Both the position numbers and the translations under genes were made by a program. Below the pieces are notes generated by a model. It was not told the DNA's origin. It saw only the letters and a program-made list of their open reading frames with translations, and searched no databases. A DNA stretch of 64,000 bases. It comes from an uncultured Clostridia bacterium (GTDB taxonomy: Bacteria; Bacillota; Clostridia; Lachnospirales; Lachnospiraceae). This document shows, piece by piece, positions 25,728 to 34,523 of the stretch. Every line of letters starts with the position of its first letter. Positions within the stretch are counted from its first letter, which is position 1. The stretch is taken from positions 1 through 64,000 of the forward strand of contig CAMYZE010000002.1 in NCBI GenBank assembly GCA_947303805.1. The letters are read 5' to 3'.

Positions 25728-26984
25728 TTAGCAATCTACCTTTTTAATATTAGCTCCCAATTCTTTTAATTTATTAACAAAATCTTCATAACCACGTTCT
25801 ACAAATTCAATTTTATCAATTTCTGATTCACCATTTGCTGCTAAACTAGCAAGTACAAGGCCAGCACCAGCTCTTAAATCTGGAGCTATAATTTTTTTAC
25901 CTTCTAAATGTTTTACTCCTTCAATAATTAAAGTAGAACCTTCAATTGAAATAACTGCTCCCATTTTTTTTATTTCTTCTACATATTTAAATCTATTTTC
26001 AAATATAGATTCTTCAATCTTACTTTTACCTACAGCAAGAGAAAGTGTACATGCAAATTGGGGTTGCATGTCAGTCGGAAATCCTGGATATGGCATCGTT
26101 TTTATAGTAGTAGGCAAAATATCATCTGAACCTATTACCCTTAATGCTTCATCATATGCTATTACTTGATTACCACAATCTAATAATTTCGCAGAAATTG
26201 ATTCTAAGTGTTTAGGGATTATATTTTTTATTGTAATATCTCCCTTTGTTATAGTTGCAAGGGCCATATATGTTCCAGCTTCTATTTGATCAGGTATAAC
26301 AGAATAGTTTGTACCATGAAGTTTCTTTACACCTTTAATTTTTATTATATCAGTTCCGGCACCTTTGATATTGGCGCCCATTGAATTCAAAAAGTTTGCT
26401 ATGTCAACAACATGAGGCTCCTTGGCAGCATTTTCAATAATGGTCAATCCCTGACTTAAAACTGCTGCCAGCATTATATTTATTGTTGCACCGACAGAAA
26501 CAATATCAAGATAAATATTTGCACCTTTTAAATTATCTGCTTCAGTAATAATATATCCTTCTTTTTCATATGCTTTTGCTCCTAAAGCAGAGAATCCTTT
26601 TAAATGCAAATTTATTGGTCTAGCACCTATATTACATCCTCCAGGAAAGATTACCTTTGATTTATGATGTTTAGCTAATAATGCACCAACAAAATAATAC
26701 GTAGCTCTCATTTTTCCTAATTTGCTATCAGAGAGCTCCGTTACATTTGCATCCTTTGAATTAATTTTTACTGTGTTTCTGCCGATTCTAGATACTTTTG
26801 CTCCTAAGACTTGTATAGCATCGAGCATTACATTTATGTCCCATACGTCAGGAATATTTTCAATTAGAACATCTTCATCTGTCATAATTGAAGCAGCTAG
26901 AATACCTACTGCAGCATTCTTGGCTCCAGAGATTTTAACTTCACCAGATAATCTCTTGCCACCCTGAATTACATATTTAGCCAT
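25728..26984 (-). CDS. murA: UDP-N-acetylglucosamine 1-carboxyvinyltransferase
   Basis: First committed enzyme of peptidoglycan precursor synthesis; adds enolpyruvate from PEP to UDP-GlcNAc (cytoplasm). 418 residues. Substrate motif SGAKNAAVGILAAS near 19-32. The catalytic loop has C117 in FPGGCNIGARP, the cysteine attacked by fosfomycin. Start MAKYVIQGGKRL is standard. It heads a long minus-strand cluster running to the ABC transporter. Confidence 0.97.
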   Translation of the reverse strand: MAKYVIQGGKRLSGEVKISGAKNAAVGILAASIMTDEDVLIENIPDVWDINVMLDAIQVLGAKVSRIGRNTVKINSKDANVTELSDSKLGKMRATYYFVGALLAKHHKSKVIFPGGCNIGARPINLHLKGFSALGAKAYEKEGYIITEADNLKGANIYLDIVSVGATINIMLAAVLSQGLTIIENAAKEPHVVDIANFLNSMGANIKGAGTDIIKIKGVKKLHGTNYSVIPDQIEAGTYMALATITKGDITIKNIIPKHLESISAKLLDCGNQVIAYDEALRVIGSDDILPTTIKTMPYPGFPTDMQPQFACTLSLAVGKSKIEESIFENRFKYVEEIKKMGAVISIEGSTLIIEGVKHLEGKKIIAPDLRAGAGLVLASLAANGESEIDKIEFVERGYEDFVNKLKELGANIKKVDC

Positions 26985-27007
26985 ATTATCACACTAATAT
27001 ATATTTT

Positions 27008-27036
27008 ATTATAAATATAAATATTTGTAAAGTAAG
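27008..27036 (-). promoter_or_regulatory. Weak candidate promoter upstream of murA
   Basis: On the minus strand TATAAT (27008-27013) lies 17 nt after CTTACT (27031-27036), a 3/6 match to the -35 consensus. The 77-bp murA-queH gap is almost pure A/T, so a chance -10 match is possible. Confidence 0.3.
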
Positions 27037-27061
27037 AATATGCAGAAATTAATCATTTTAT

Positions 27062-27679
27062 TCATTTTCCAAACTCACAACCACAATAATTTTGCCTATA
27101 TAAGCCTAATTCTTTAGAAAGTTTTATGGAGTTAAGATATCCATCTTCCTTTTTAAAATCACTAGATAAATATCTTATAAATCCATTATTACAAATTTTT
27201 TCACCAATTTCATTGATTAATTTAGCATTCTTATGTGGTGATACACTTAAAGTGGTACACATATAGTTAGTATATGACACCAAATTATTTTTTTTAATAT
27301 AATTATTTGCTATTTCAAATGATTTTTTTAATCTTAGTTCAAAGCATTTTGTGCACCTAATGCCACCTTCCATTTCATGTTCTAAATCTTTAATATAATC
27401 TAAAAACTCAAAGTGATCATAATCCGAATATATAATAGTATAGTTATAACTCATTTTCTGTAAAAAAGATTTTAACTCATATAATCTCAAATTATATTCT
27501 AAATAGGAGTCGATATTTGAATTATAAAATATAATATATATATTAAAGAATTTAATTAATTGATAGAAAACTCCACAACTACATGGTGCGCAGCAGACAT
27601 GGAGAAATAAATTAGGCTTTTTGGTAATGTCTATTTTATTTATTATATTATGAAATTTTTGATTAAGATTTAATTCCAT
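27062..27679 (-). CDS. queH: Epoxyqueuosine reductase QueH
   Basis: Last step of queuosine tRNA modification: reduces epoxyqueuosine to queuosine. 205 residues; QueH is the non-QueG enzyme. It has the N-terminal CCAPCS motif (HVCCAPCSCGV), RCTKCFELRL, CTTLSVSPHKN and C-terminal YCGC; these cysteines bind an iron-sulfur cluster and a metal. No other queuosine gene is in the window. It overlaps the membrane protein gene upstream by 10 bp. Confidence 0.92.
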   Translation of the reverse strand: MELNLNQKFHNIINKIDITKKPNLFLHVCCAPCSCGVFYQLIKFFNIYIIFYNSNIDSYLEYNLRLYELKSFLQKMSYNYTIIYSDYDHFEFLDYIKDLEHEMEGGIRCTKCFELRLKKSFEIANNYIKKNNLVSYTNYMCTTLSVSPHKNAKLINEIGEKICNNGFIRYLSSDFKKEDGYLNSIKLSKELGLYRQNYCGCEFGK

Positions 27680-27975
27680 AGAGAAATATATGATAGTGAA
27701 AACAGTATAAAATTAACTATAAAAAAAATAATATAAGAAATTTTAATTTTAGATGTTTTCACATTAAAATCATTATAGTGGTAGCAGTAAAACAAATTAT
27801 AGAAAAATATAAGTAAAGAATAAATCATTAATAGAAAAAAAATAACTGGTAGAATTCCTTTATTGTCAGATATATTAATAATTAAAGTAATAAAACATGA
27901 AAATAAAATAAAAGTAATTATAGATATTAATGTTAAATAAATTAATTTATATTTTTCTTTTCCTCTAAGTTTCAT
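27670..27975 (-). CDS. Small hypothetical membrane protein
   Basis: 101 residues with three strongly hydrophobic segments (about 13-34, 40-62 and 80-98) and a basic N-terminus (MKLRGKEKYK). No motif I recognise. It overlaps both neighbours (queH by 10 bp, TrmH-like gene by 11 bp), which supports it being a real, translated gene in the nadE-trmH-queH cluster. Confidence 0.6.
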   Translation of the reverse strand: MKLRGKEKYKLIYLTLISIITFILFSCFITLIINISDNKGILPVIFFLLMIYSLLIFFYNLFYCYHYNDFNVKTSKIKISYIIFFIVNFILFSLSYISLWN

Positions 27976-28765
27976 AATAATTGTTTTGCCTCATAAGTTC
28001 ATAACAAATAGCAGTTGCTGCAATTGCTACATTTAAAGACTGTATTCTACCACACATAGGTATGAAAATTTTTTCATCAGATGTATCTATTAAACTTTTT
28101 GAAATACCATTAGCTTCGTTCCCAAAAATAAATACACTTTTTGAATTATAATAAATTGAATTAAAATGTTTTGACTCGTTATCTAATACTGTGGCATATA
28201 TTTTAAAATTATTATTTTTAAAAAATTTAATGTCATTACTTATATCATCACTTATGTATATATTTACTCTAAATAAAGAACTCATACAAGATCTAATAAC
28301 TTTTGGATTATATAAATTACAACAACTATTACATAATATTATCAAAGAAATATTTGTAGCTTCTGCAAGACGAATAATTGTGCCAAGGTTACCTGGATCA
28401 TTTACATTATCTAATAAGAGACAGTTTTGAATATTTTCTAAATAATTATTTGATAAATTCTTTATGCAATTATATTTAACAACCGCAATGATACCTTGAG
28501 AGTTTATTGTATCTTTAATTTTATTGAAAATATCATCATCAATTAAAAATATTTGACTATCATTATAACGATTAATTATTCTTTTAAAATTTTCCAATTT
28601 AGATTTTTGAATATAGATTGAATCAATAAGTTCTTTTGGCGAATCAGAAATTATTCTTTCACCCTCAACATAAAACAAAGACTTATCATTTCGAAATTTT
28701 GAATCATCTCTTAATTTGATTAAGTCTTTAATTTTTGAATTGTTTTTAGAATTAATTTCTGTCAT
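27965..28765 (-). CDS. TrmH/SpoU-family RNA 2'-O-methyltransferase
   Basis: SPOUT-fold methyltransferase of 266 residues. The N-terminal substrate-binding domain has the typical start (NSKIKDLIKLRDDSKFRN). SPOUT motifs are LLDNVNDPGNLGTIIRLAEA (motif 1), FIFGNEANGIS (motif 2) and IPMCGRIQSLNVAIAATAICYE (motif 3, knot). These enzymes methylate ribose in rRNA or tRNA; the target cannot be assigned. It shares one base with the nadE stop. Confidence 0.9.
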   Translation of the reverse strand: MTEINSKNNSKIKDLIKLRDDSKFRNDKSLFYVEGERIISDSPKELIDSIYIQKSKLENFKRIINRYNDSQIFLIDDDIFNKIKDTINSQGIIAVVKYNCIKNLSNNYLENIQNCLLLDNVNDPGNLGTIIRLAEATNISLIILCNSCCNLYNPKVIRSCMSSLFRVNIYISDDISNDIKFFKNNNFKIYATVLDNESKHFNSIYYNSKSVFIFGNEANGISKSLIDTSDEKIFIPMCGRIQSLNVAIAATAICYELMRQNNYYET

Positions 28766-30651
28766 TATATTTTAATATTTATATTTGCATCGCTAGGCAT
28801 CTTAAAACTATAATGAGAATTTAAATTTGGGAGCCCTATATCGGGTGATGCTGGGGAACATGTTCTTTTAAATTGCGCCTTATAAAATCTATTAAAGAAA
28901 ATATTTATACAATTCTTAATATATTCTTCGTTGTAATTATGTTCATTGTTATTATATACAAAGGTTCTTATAGCCAAATCGAATATTTTTTTAGCATCAA
29001 AATTATATTTTAAATAGTAGTACAAGATGAAATCATGTATTTCATAACTACCAAGTATTTCTTCAGTTTTTTGGATAAGTACTCCATTTTCAGTTGGTAA
29101 CAGTTCTGGGCTAATAGGAAAATGTAATATATTTTTAAGTGTATCAGCTAATAAAATATTATTTTTAGTTTTAATATTTTCTTCCGCAATAGTATTTAAA
29201 ATATATTTAATAAGAGTTTTTGGTAAAGATGCGTTGATATTGTACATACTCATTTGGTCCCCATTGTAAGTTGAAAATCCCAATGCAATTTCTGACAAGT
29301 CTCCAGTGCCAACAACAATTCCATTAATATCATTGGCTATATCCATTAAGATTTGAGTTCGTTCTCTAGCTTGTGCATTTTCAAAAGTTACATTAGCAAT
29401 ACTAATATCATGATTAATATCATTAAAATGTATATTTAAAGAATTTGTAATATCAATAATGTTAAGCTTAACATCAAGTGATTTTAATAAGTTTGCAACA
29501 TTATTATTCGCTAGTTGAGTAGTGCCATATCCAGGCATTGAGTATGCGTGGATATTACTATTACTTAGGGATAAAAATTCAATCGTTTTTTTACAAATAA
29601 GTAATGCTATTGTAGAATCTAGACCACCGCTTACGCCAATAACTAAATTGTTGCACTCTAATGAATTCATTCTTTTAGCAAGAGCAATAGATAGAATATT
29701 TATTATATGCATACAAAAACTGTATGGTTTTATAGATTTAATAATATATGGTGTTTTATCAAAATCTCGAAATAACTTTTCAGTAACTGGGTTTGAGATA
29801 AAATTACTGAAACTAAATGAAACTTCTTTAAATGGTTTATATTCAAAATTATTTGAGCTATTAAAAACATTTATGTCTAAATCAACATCGGAAACTAAAA
29901 TATGATTTGTTAAAATATCGTTTTTGGCAATAATATCTCCATTTTCACAAATTATTGATCTACCAAAATATGAATAATGCTCAGTAGACTCCGATGGTCC
30001 AGGAGTTGATGTAACAATTATACAATTTTCGTTTTTTGAAATATTTTTAATTTCCTTAATACAAGAATCGATATTAATTGTTTCCGGAATTGATGTAATA
30101 TTAGCAACTAAGTCTGATTTTAAATTTTTATTAATTACATTATCAAATGCAATTGAAAACTTAAATTTATCATTTGAAAATAATAAATCATTTGAAAAAG
30201 GAAAGGAATATTGAATATTTCTCTCACTATCATACAAAGTTACATTTTCAATATTTTGATTTAATATAGAAAAATACTCTTTATTATCATTATTAAACTT
30301 AAATACGTTTTTAGGCACGAAACCTAAAATATTTCCAGATTTGATTATAGAAGCGACTTCATATATATTGTCATTTAACTCAAATGGTAAAGACACAATT
30401 ATTACCATATCTAATTCTGAAGAAAATGTTAAAAGTGAAAACAATGCAGCCTTTGCATCATTTAAAATATTACGATCAAAATAGAGAGATTGTAAATTAT
30501 TGCCCGTTAGACATAGTTCAGGTAAAACACAAAACTTAACAGAAAGAGTATTGGCTTTTAAAATCTCATCTTTTATTGAGTTTAAATTTTTTAATGGGTT
30601 CCCAACAAATACATTAGGCATTATTGAGGCAACCCTTAAGTATCCATTCAT
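28765..30651 (-). CDS. nadE: NAD synthetase, two-domain form with degenerate glutaminase
   Basis: Amidates deamido-NAD to NAD. 628 residues: nitrilase-type glutaminase domain (about 1-270) and synthetase domain (about 310-620) with the ATP motif GVSGGLDST. In glutamine-dependent NadE the glutaminase triad is Glu-Lys-Cys. Here E45 (LPELCLTG) and K114 (FVPKNV) are present, but the expected Cys position (about 169) is F in KFSIAFDNV, and no Cys lies between 160 and 190. The enzyme is probably limited to free ammonia. GGTG precedes the ATG. Divergent from the tcdA-like gene. Confidence 0.92.
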   Translation of the reverse strand: MNGYLRVASIMPNVFVGNPLKNLNSIKDEILKANTLSVKFCVLPELCLTGNNLQSLYFDRNILNDAKAALFSLLTFSSELDMVIIVSLPFELNDNIYEVASIIKSGNILGFVPKNVFKFNNDNKEYFSILNQNIENVTLYDSERNIQYSFPFSNDLLFSNDKFKFSIAFDNVINKNLKSDLVANITSIPETINIDSCIKEIKNISKNENCIIVTSTPGPSESTEHYSYFGRSIICENGDIIAKNDILTNHILVSDVDLDINVFNSSNNFEYKPFKEVSFSFSNFISNPVTEKLFRDFDKTPYIIKSIKPYSFCMHIINILSIALAKRMNSLECNNLVIGVSGGLDSTIALLICKKTIEFLSLSNSNIHAYSMPGYGTTQLANNNVANLLKSLDVKLNIIDITNSLNIHFNDINHDISIANVTFENAQARERTQILMDIANDINGIVVGTGDLSEIALGFSTYNGDQMSMYNINASLPKTLIKYILNTIAEENIKTKNNILLADTLKNILHFPISPELLPTENGVLIQKTEEILGSYEIHDFILYYYLKYNFDAKKIFDLAIRTFVYNNNEHNYNEEYIKNCINIFFNRFYKAQFKRTCSPASPDIGLPNLNSHYSFKMPSDANINIKI

Positions 30652-30669
30652 AATTTCACCATATTAATT

Positions 30670-30675
30670 ATTATA
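30670..30675 (-). promoter_or_regulatory. Extended -10 promoter for nadE
   Basis: Minus-strand TATAAT (30670-30675) preceded by TGA gives an extended -10 (TGATATAAT). The -35 is poor. Transcription would begin near 30663, leaving a short leader with GGTGAA before the ATG. Confidence 0.5.
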
Positions 30676-30696
30676 TCATATTATTAATAATTTTGC

Positions 30697-30702
30697 TATA
30701 AT
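30697..30702 (+). promoter_or_regulatory. Extended -10 promoter for the tcdA-like gene, start at the ATG
   Basis: TGCTATAAT at 30694-30702 is an extended -10 with a perfect TATAAT. Seven bases on is 30709, the A of the ATG. There is no Shine-Dalgarno. It overlaps the upstream region of the nadE promoter, so the two divergent promoters may compete. Confidence 0.6.
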
Positions 30703-30708
30703 ATATGT

Positions 30709-31434
30709 ATGAATGAAGCCTTTATTAAAAATATAGGAATAATGAATGCTAATATGACTGAAGAATTAGAAAATTCCCTTATAGTAATCTTCGGTCTAGG
30801 TGGTGTTGGTGGATTTACATTTGAATCATTGGTTAGAGCTGGAATAGGTAACTTTTTAATTATTGACAAAGATAATTTTGAATTGACAAACTTAAATCGT
30901 CAATTAGCAGCTACTTATGATACGATTGGCTTAGCAAAAGTTGTTGTATATAAAAATCGTGCATTAAGTATAAACAATAATATTAATGTTATTGATTTAT
31001 GCGTTGTTGTTAATAAAGAAAATATTAATGCAATTTTTAATTACATTTCTAAATTTAATAATATTAAAAAAATTTATATAGCTGATTGTATTGACGATGT
31101 TGAAGCAAAAATTTGCATAATAGAAAAATGTTATAATGAAGGTTTAAATATTATTTCATGCATGGGTACAGCTAATCATAAGAATTCAGAGAAGATAAAA
31201 ATAGATAAGCTTTTAAAATCAAAATATTGTCCATTAGCTAAAAAAATTAGGAATAAGTTAAATTTTAACAAAAATATTAATCCAAATGTATTATTTATTG
31301 ATGAAGAACAAATTGATATTTCCTTAAATGTGAGTAAAGACACACACATTTCTACAATTCAATATATTCCAGCTATTTGTGGTATGAAGATTGCAGAATT
31401 TATTATTAATGATCTTATTTTTATAAAAAAATAG
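30709..31434 (+). CDS. tcdA: TcdA-like tRNA threonylcarbamoyladenosine dehydratase (ThiF/E1 family)
   Basis: E1-like enzyme that activates t6A with ATP and cyclises it to ct6A. 241 residues. It has GLGGVGGFTFESLVRAGIG (nucleotide-binding loop near 27-45), IDKDNFELTNLNRQ (near 50-63), and CIDDVEAK. The genes for t6A itself (tsaB, tsaD, tsaE) are at 14-18 kb. C-terminal residues after about 200 match the TcdA layout. Only other ThiF-like proteins are a serious alternative. Appears leaderless. It is the only plus-strand protein gene between 7.5 and 64 kb. Confidence 0.85.
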   Translation: MNEAFIKNIGIMNANMTEELENSLIVIFGLGGVGGFTFESLVRAGIGNFLIIDKDNFELTNLNRQLAATYDTIGLAKVVVYKNRALSINNNINVIDLCVVVNKENINAIFNYISKFNNIKKIYIADCIDDVEAKICIIEKCYNEGLNIISCMGTANHKNSEKIKIDKLLKSKYCPLAKKIRNKLNFNKNINPNVLFIDEEQIDISLNVSKDTHISTIQYIPAICGMKIAEFIINDLIFIKK

Positions 31435-31435
31435 T

Positions 31436-31464
31436 TTGACTTATTTAGATAAAAAATGTATAAT
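31436..31464 (+). promoter_or_regulatory. SigA promoter for tRNA-Ser
   Basis: TTGACT (31436-31441), 17-nt spacer, TATAAT (31459-31464). It starts 2 bp after the stop of the tcdA-like gene and drives the tRNA 34 bp downstream. Confidence 0.85.
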
Positions 31465-31497
31465 CTATAAGTTAATATAATAAATATTAAATTATTC

Positions 31498-31587
31498 GGA
31501 GACATACCCAAGAGGCCGAAGGGGCGCCCCTGCTAAGGGTGTAGGGCGGGTTAAACCGTCGCGAGAGTTCAAATCTCTCTGTCTCCG
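31498..31587 (+). tRNA. tRNA-Ser (anticodon GCT)
   Basis: 90-nt class II tRNA. GGAGACA (31498-31504) pairs with TGTCTCC (31580-31586), discriminator G. Anticodon loop CTGCTAA gives anticodon GCT (AGC/AGU serine codons). A long variable arm (GGGCGGGTTAAACCGTC region) is typical for serine. T-arm AGAGTTCAAATCTCT. CCA not encoded. Confidence 0.95.
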
Positions 31588-31588
31588 C

Positions 31589-31617
31589 AAAAAAATCCGT
31601 AATATTACGGATTTTTT
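31589..31617. terminator. Bidirectional terminator between tRNA-Ser and uvrB
   Basis: AAAAATCCGTA and TACGGATTTTT form a long stem (about 11 bp) with a 4-nt loop and A-run/T-run on the two sides, so it can end both the tRNA transcript and the long uvrB-ended minus-strand unit, whose stop is at 31616. Confidence 0.88.
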
Positions 31618-33592
31618 ATTTTATATATTTTTTTATCTCATTTATCTTGTCTCTAAAAACTGCTGCTTGTTCAAAGTTCAAATCAAGTGCTGACTCTCTC
31701 ATTAGTTTTGTTAATTCATTAATTATTTTTAACAATTCTTTTTTATTCATTGATTCATAATCTTTTTTAATACCATTTTCAATTTGGATAGCTTCCTTTG
31801 AAATGGTAATTAATTCATGAACTTTTTTTTCAATAGTTTTAGGAGTTATATTGTTATCAACATTATACTTCTCTTGGATTTGTCGTCTTCTTTCAGTCTC
31901 ATCTATACATTTTTTCATCGAATCAGTAATGTTATCTGCATACATTATTACATGTCCATCAACATTTCTTGCTGCTCGTCCAACCGTCTGAATAAGTGAT
32001 ATTTCGGATCTTAAGAAACCTTCTTTATCTGCGTCAAGAATTACTACTAAACTAATTTCTGGAATATCAAGTCCTTCTCTAAGTAAGTTAATGCCAACTA
32101 ATACATCAAACTTGTCTAACCTCATATCTCTAATAATCTCATCTCTTTCTAATGTTTCAATATCAGAGTGTAGATACCTTACTCTTATACCTTCTTTAGT
32201 TAAATATTTGGTTAAATCCTCTGCCATTTTTTTAGTTAATGTAGTAATTAATACTTTGTTATTAGAATTAACTGTATTATTTATTTCTTTAACTAAATCA
32301 ATTATTTGATTTTTTGTTGGTCTGATTTCAATTTTAGGATCAAGTAATCCTGTAGGTCTTATTAATTGTTCTGCTCTTAATTCTTCAGTATTTTTTTCAT
32401 ATTCATTTGGAGTAGCTGACACATATAATATTTTATTAATCTTAGATTCAAATTCATTAAAGTTTAAAGGTCTATTATCAAGCGCCGATTTCAATCTAAA
32501 TCCATAATTAACCAATGTGGATTTTCTTGAGAAATTACCATTATACATTCCTCCAATTTGAGGGATAGTTTTATGAGATTCATCAATAATAATTAAAAAA
32601 TCTTTAGGAAAATAGTCAATCAATGTGTATGGAGGAACGCCGGGTTCTTGAAAATTTAGATATCGTTCATAGTTTTCTATACCAGAACAAAATCCAGTTT
32701 CTCTTAACATTTCCACATCATAATTTGTTCTTTCTTCAAGTCTCTGTGCCTCAATTAGTTTTCCTTTGTCTTTAAAATATTTTACTTCATTTGATAAATC
32801 ATTTAATATATTTTCACATGCTAGTTCAATTTTTTCTTTGTTAACAGCGTATTGAGTAGCGGGAAATATAACAATATGTTTCATCTCAGCAACGACATCA
32901 CCAGTTAATAAATCCAATTTTTGAATTTTATCTACTTGATCAAAATCCAACATAATTCTATATATTTCTTTATCAAAAGAAATAGGATATATATCAACTG
33001 TGTCACCTTTTACTCTAAATGTTCCTCTTTTAAAATCAATTTCATTTCGTTTATATTGTATTTCAACTAACCTTTTAATAATCTCATCTCTACTTTTGTA
33101 ATCCCCAGGTCTTACAGATAATGTCATATTTTTATAATCAATAGGTGACCCTAACCCATAAATACATGATACTGATGATACTATAATCACATCATTTCGC
33201 TCACATAAACTAGCTGTTGCAGAATGTCTAAGTTTATCAATTTCATCATTAATGCTTGCATCTTTATCTATATATGTATCAGTCTGAGGAACATAGGCTT
33301 CCGGTTGGTAATAATCATAGTAAGAAACAAAATACTCTACAGCATTATTTGGGAAAAAATCTTTAAATTCACTATATAATTGCGCTGCTAACGTTTTGTT
33401 ATGTGCAATAACTAAAGTAGGAATATTTAGTTCTTTAATAATATTTGCCATAGTAAATGTTTTCCCACTGCCTGTCACGCCTAATAAAGTTTCTTTTCTT
33501 TTACCAGACAAAAAACCACCAACCAATTGCTTGATTGCATTTGGTTGGTCACCAGTTGGTTTGAAGTTTGATTTTAAATCAAATTTATTCAT
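31616..33592 (-). CDS. uvrB: Excinuclease ABC subunit B
   Basis: Damage-recognition helicase-like subunit of nucleotide excision repair. 658 residues, normal length. Walker A GVTGSGKT near 39-46, beta-hairpin region [18 protein letters not shown]-type DESH, helicase motifs TVGRAARN; the C-terminal UVR motif is [16 protein letters not shown]. Its start overlaps the folD stop by 8 bp. It is the last gene of a long minus-strand unit and ends in the bidirectional terminator. Confidence 0.98.
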   Translation of the reverse strand: MNKFDLKSNFKPTGDQPNAIKQLVGGFLSGKRKETLLGVTGSGKTFTMANIIKELNIPTLVIAHNKTLAAQLYSEFKDFFPNNAVEYFVSYYDYYQPEAYVPQTDTYIDKDASINDEIDKLRHSATASLCERNDVIIVSSVSCIYGLGSPIDYKNMTLSVRPGDYKSRDEIIKRLVEIQYKRNEIDFKRGTFRVKGDTVDIYPISFDKEIYRIMLDFDQVDKIQKLDLLTGDVVAEMKHIVIFPATQYAVNKEKIELACENILNDLSNEVKYFKDKGKLIEAQRLEERTNYDVEMLRETGFCSGIENYERYLNFQEPGVPPYTLIDYFPKDFLIIIDESHKTIPQIGGMYNGNFSRKSTLVNYGFRLKSALDNRPLNFNEFESKINKILYVSATPNEYEKNTEELRAEQLIRPTGLLDPKIEIRPTKNQIIDLVKEINNTVNSNNKVLITTLTKKMAEDLTKYLTKEGIRVRYLHSDIETLERDEIIRDMRLDKFDVLVGINLLREGLDIPEISLVVILDADKEGFLRSEISLIQTVGRAARNVDGHVIMYADNITDSMKKCIDETERRRQIQEKYNVDNNITPKTIEKKVHELITISKEAIQIENGIKKDYESMNKKELLKIINELTKLMRESALDLNFEQAAVFRDKINEIKKYIK

Positions 33593-34436
33593 AATTTACA
33601 GTATCAATACAATGTTTAATCAACATAGTTACAGTCATTGGCCCTACACCGCCAGGAACAGGTGTAATATACGAAGTATGAGGTGCTACTTTGTCAAAAT
33701 CTACATCACCACAAATTACTTTTTTACCATCAACTATACTTCTATGTATGCCAGCATCAATAACAATAGCTCCTTCTTTAATATAACTATCATCTATTAA
33801 CTTAGGCTTGCCTATAGCAACAATAAGTATATCAGCAGATTTGCAAATGGATTTAAGATCTTTAGTCTTTGAATGACAAATTGTTACTGTAGAATTCTCA
33901 TTCAACATAAGTATTGCCACCGGTTTCCCAACGATGTTACTTCTACCAATAACTACACAATGTTTTCCAGAAATTTCAATTTTACTCCGCTTTAATAATT
34001 CAATAATACCTTCAGCAGTGCAGGGAAAAAAGCTACTAGCACCTTGAATTAGTGATCCCAAACACTTAATGCCAAAGCCGTCAACATCTTTACATGGATC
34101 AATTCTATCAATAATATTCTTTTCATTAATATGTTTTGGTAATGGAAGTTCAACGAATATAGCATTTGTATCAATATCATTGTTGTACTTTTCAATAGTT
34201 TTAATCAATTCTTCTTCTGTAGTATTACTTGGTAAATTAACTTGATTAAATTTTAAGCCCACAAAATTAAATTTCTTTTTTTTGTTTTCTATATATACTT
34301 TTGATGCTTCATCATCACCAACAAAAATGTCTACCAATACTCTATTCTTGCCAGTTACATTTAATATACTAGCTTTATTTTTAAGTTCTTCTAAAATATC
34401 ATTCGATATGCTATTGCCATCAATAAGTTTAAACAT
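33585..34436 (-). CDS. folD: Methylenetetrahydrofolate dehydrogenase/cyclohydrolase
   Basis: Bifunctional enzyme converting methylene-THF through methenyl-THF to formyl-THF. 283 residues. Signature motifs: [16 protein letters not shown] near 42-57 (catalytic Tyr/Lys), [26 protein letters not shown] and [11 protein letters not shown] near the end. The frame runs on to 34505, but this extension is tRNA-Arg sequence. ATG at 34434-34436 (MFKLIDG) with AGAGG upstream is the start. Confidence 0.97.
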   Translation of the reverse strand: MFKLIDGNSISNDILEELKNKASILNVTGKNRVLVDIFVGDDEASKVYIENKKKKFNFVGLKFNQVNLPSNTTEEELIKTIEKYNNDIDTNAIFVELPLPKHINEKNIIDRIDPCKDVDGFGIKCLGSLIQGASSFFPCTAEGIIELLKRSKIEISGKHCVVIGRSNIVGKPVAILMLNENSTVTICHSKTKDLKSICKSADILIVAIGKPKLIDDSYIKEGAIVIDAGIHRSIVDGKKVICGDVDFDKVAPHTSYITPVPGGVGPMTVTMLIKHCIDTVNYE

Positions 34437-34447
34437 ATATACCTCTA

Positions 34448-34519
34448 CGTTTCTAAGCGGAGTCGAACCGCCATCTGCGGCTCCGGAGGCCACCGTTCTA
34501 TCCATTGAACTATAGAAAC
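34448..34519 (-). tRNA. tRNA-Arg (anticodon CCG)
   Basis: 72-nt tRNA. GTTTCTA (34519-34513) pairs with TAGAAAC (34455-34449), discriminator G at 34448. Anticodon loop CTCCGGA gives CCG (codon CGG). T-arm GCGGTTCGACTCCGC. CCA not encoded. It sits between ctpA-like and folD, 4 bp from the ctpA-like stop, without its own terminator, so it is probably cut out of the operon mRNA. Confidence 0.94.
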
Positions 34520-34523
34520 ATAA

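Noticed and set aside
33396..33800. Plus-strand ORF of 134 codons across the uvrB-folD junction
   Set aside because: Antisense shadow of two well-conserved genes; no promoter or ribosome binding site.
34437..34505. N-terminal extension of FolD (23 residues)
   Set aside because: It is translated tRNA-Arg sequence; the ATG at 34436 has a Shine-Dalgarno and fits the family start.
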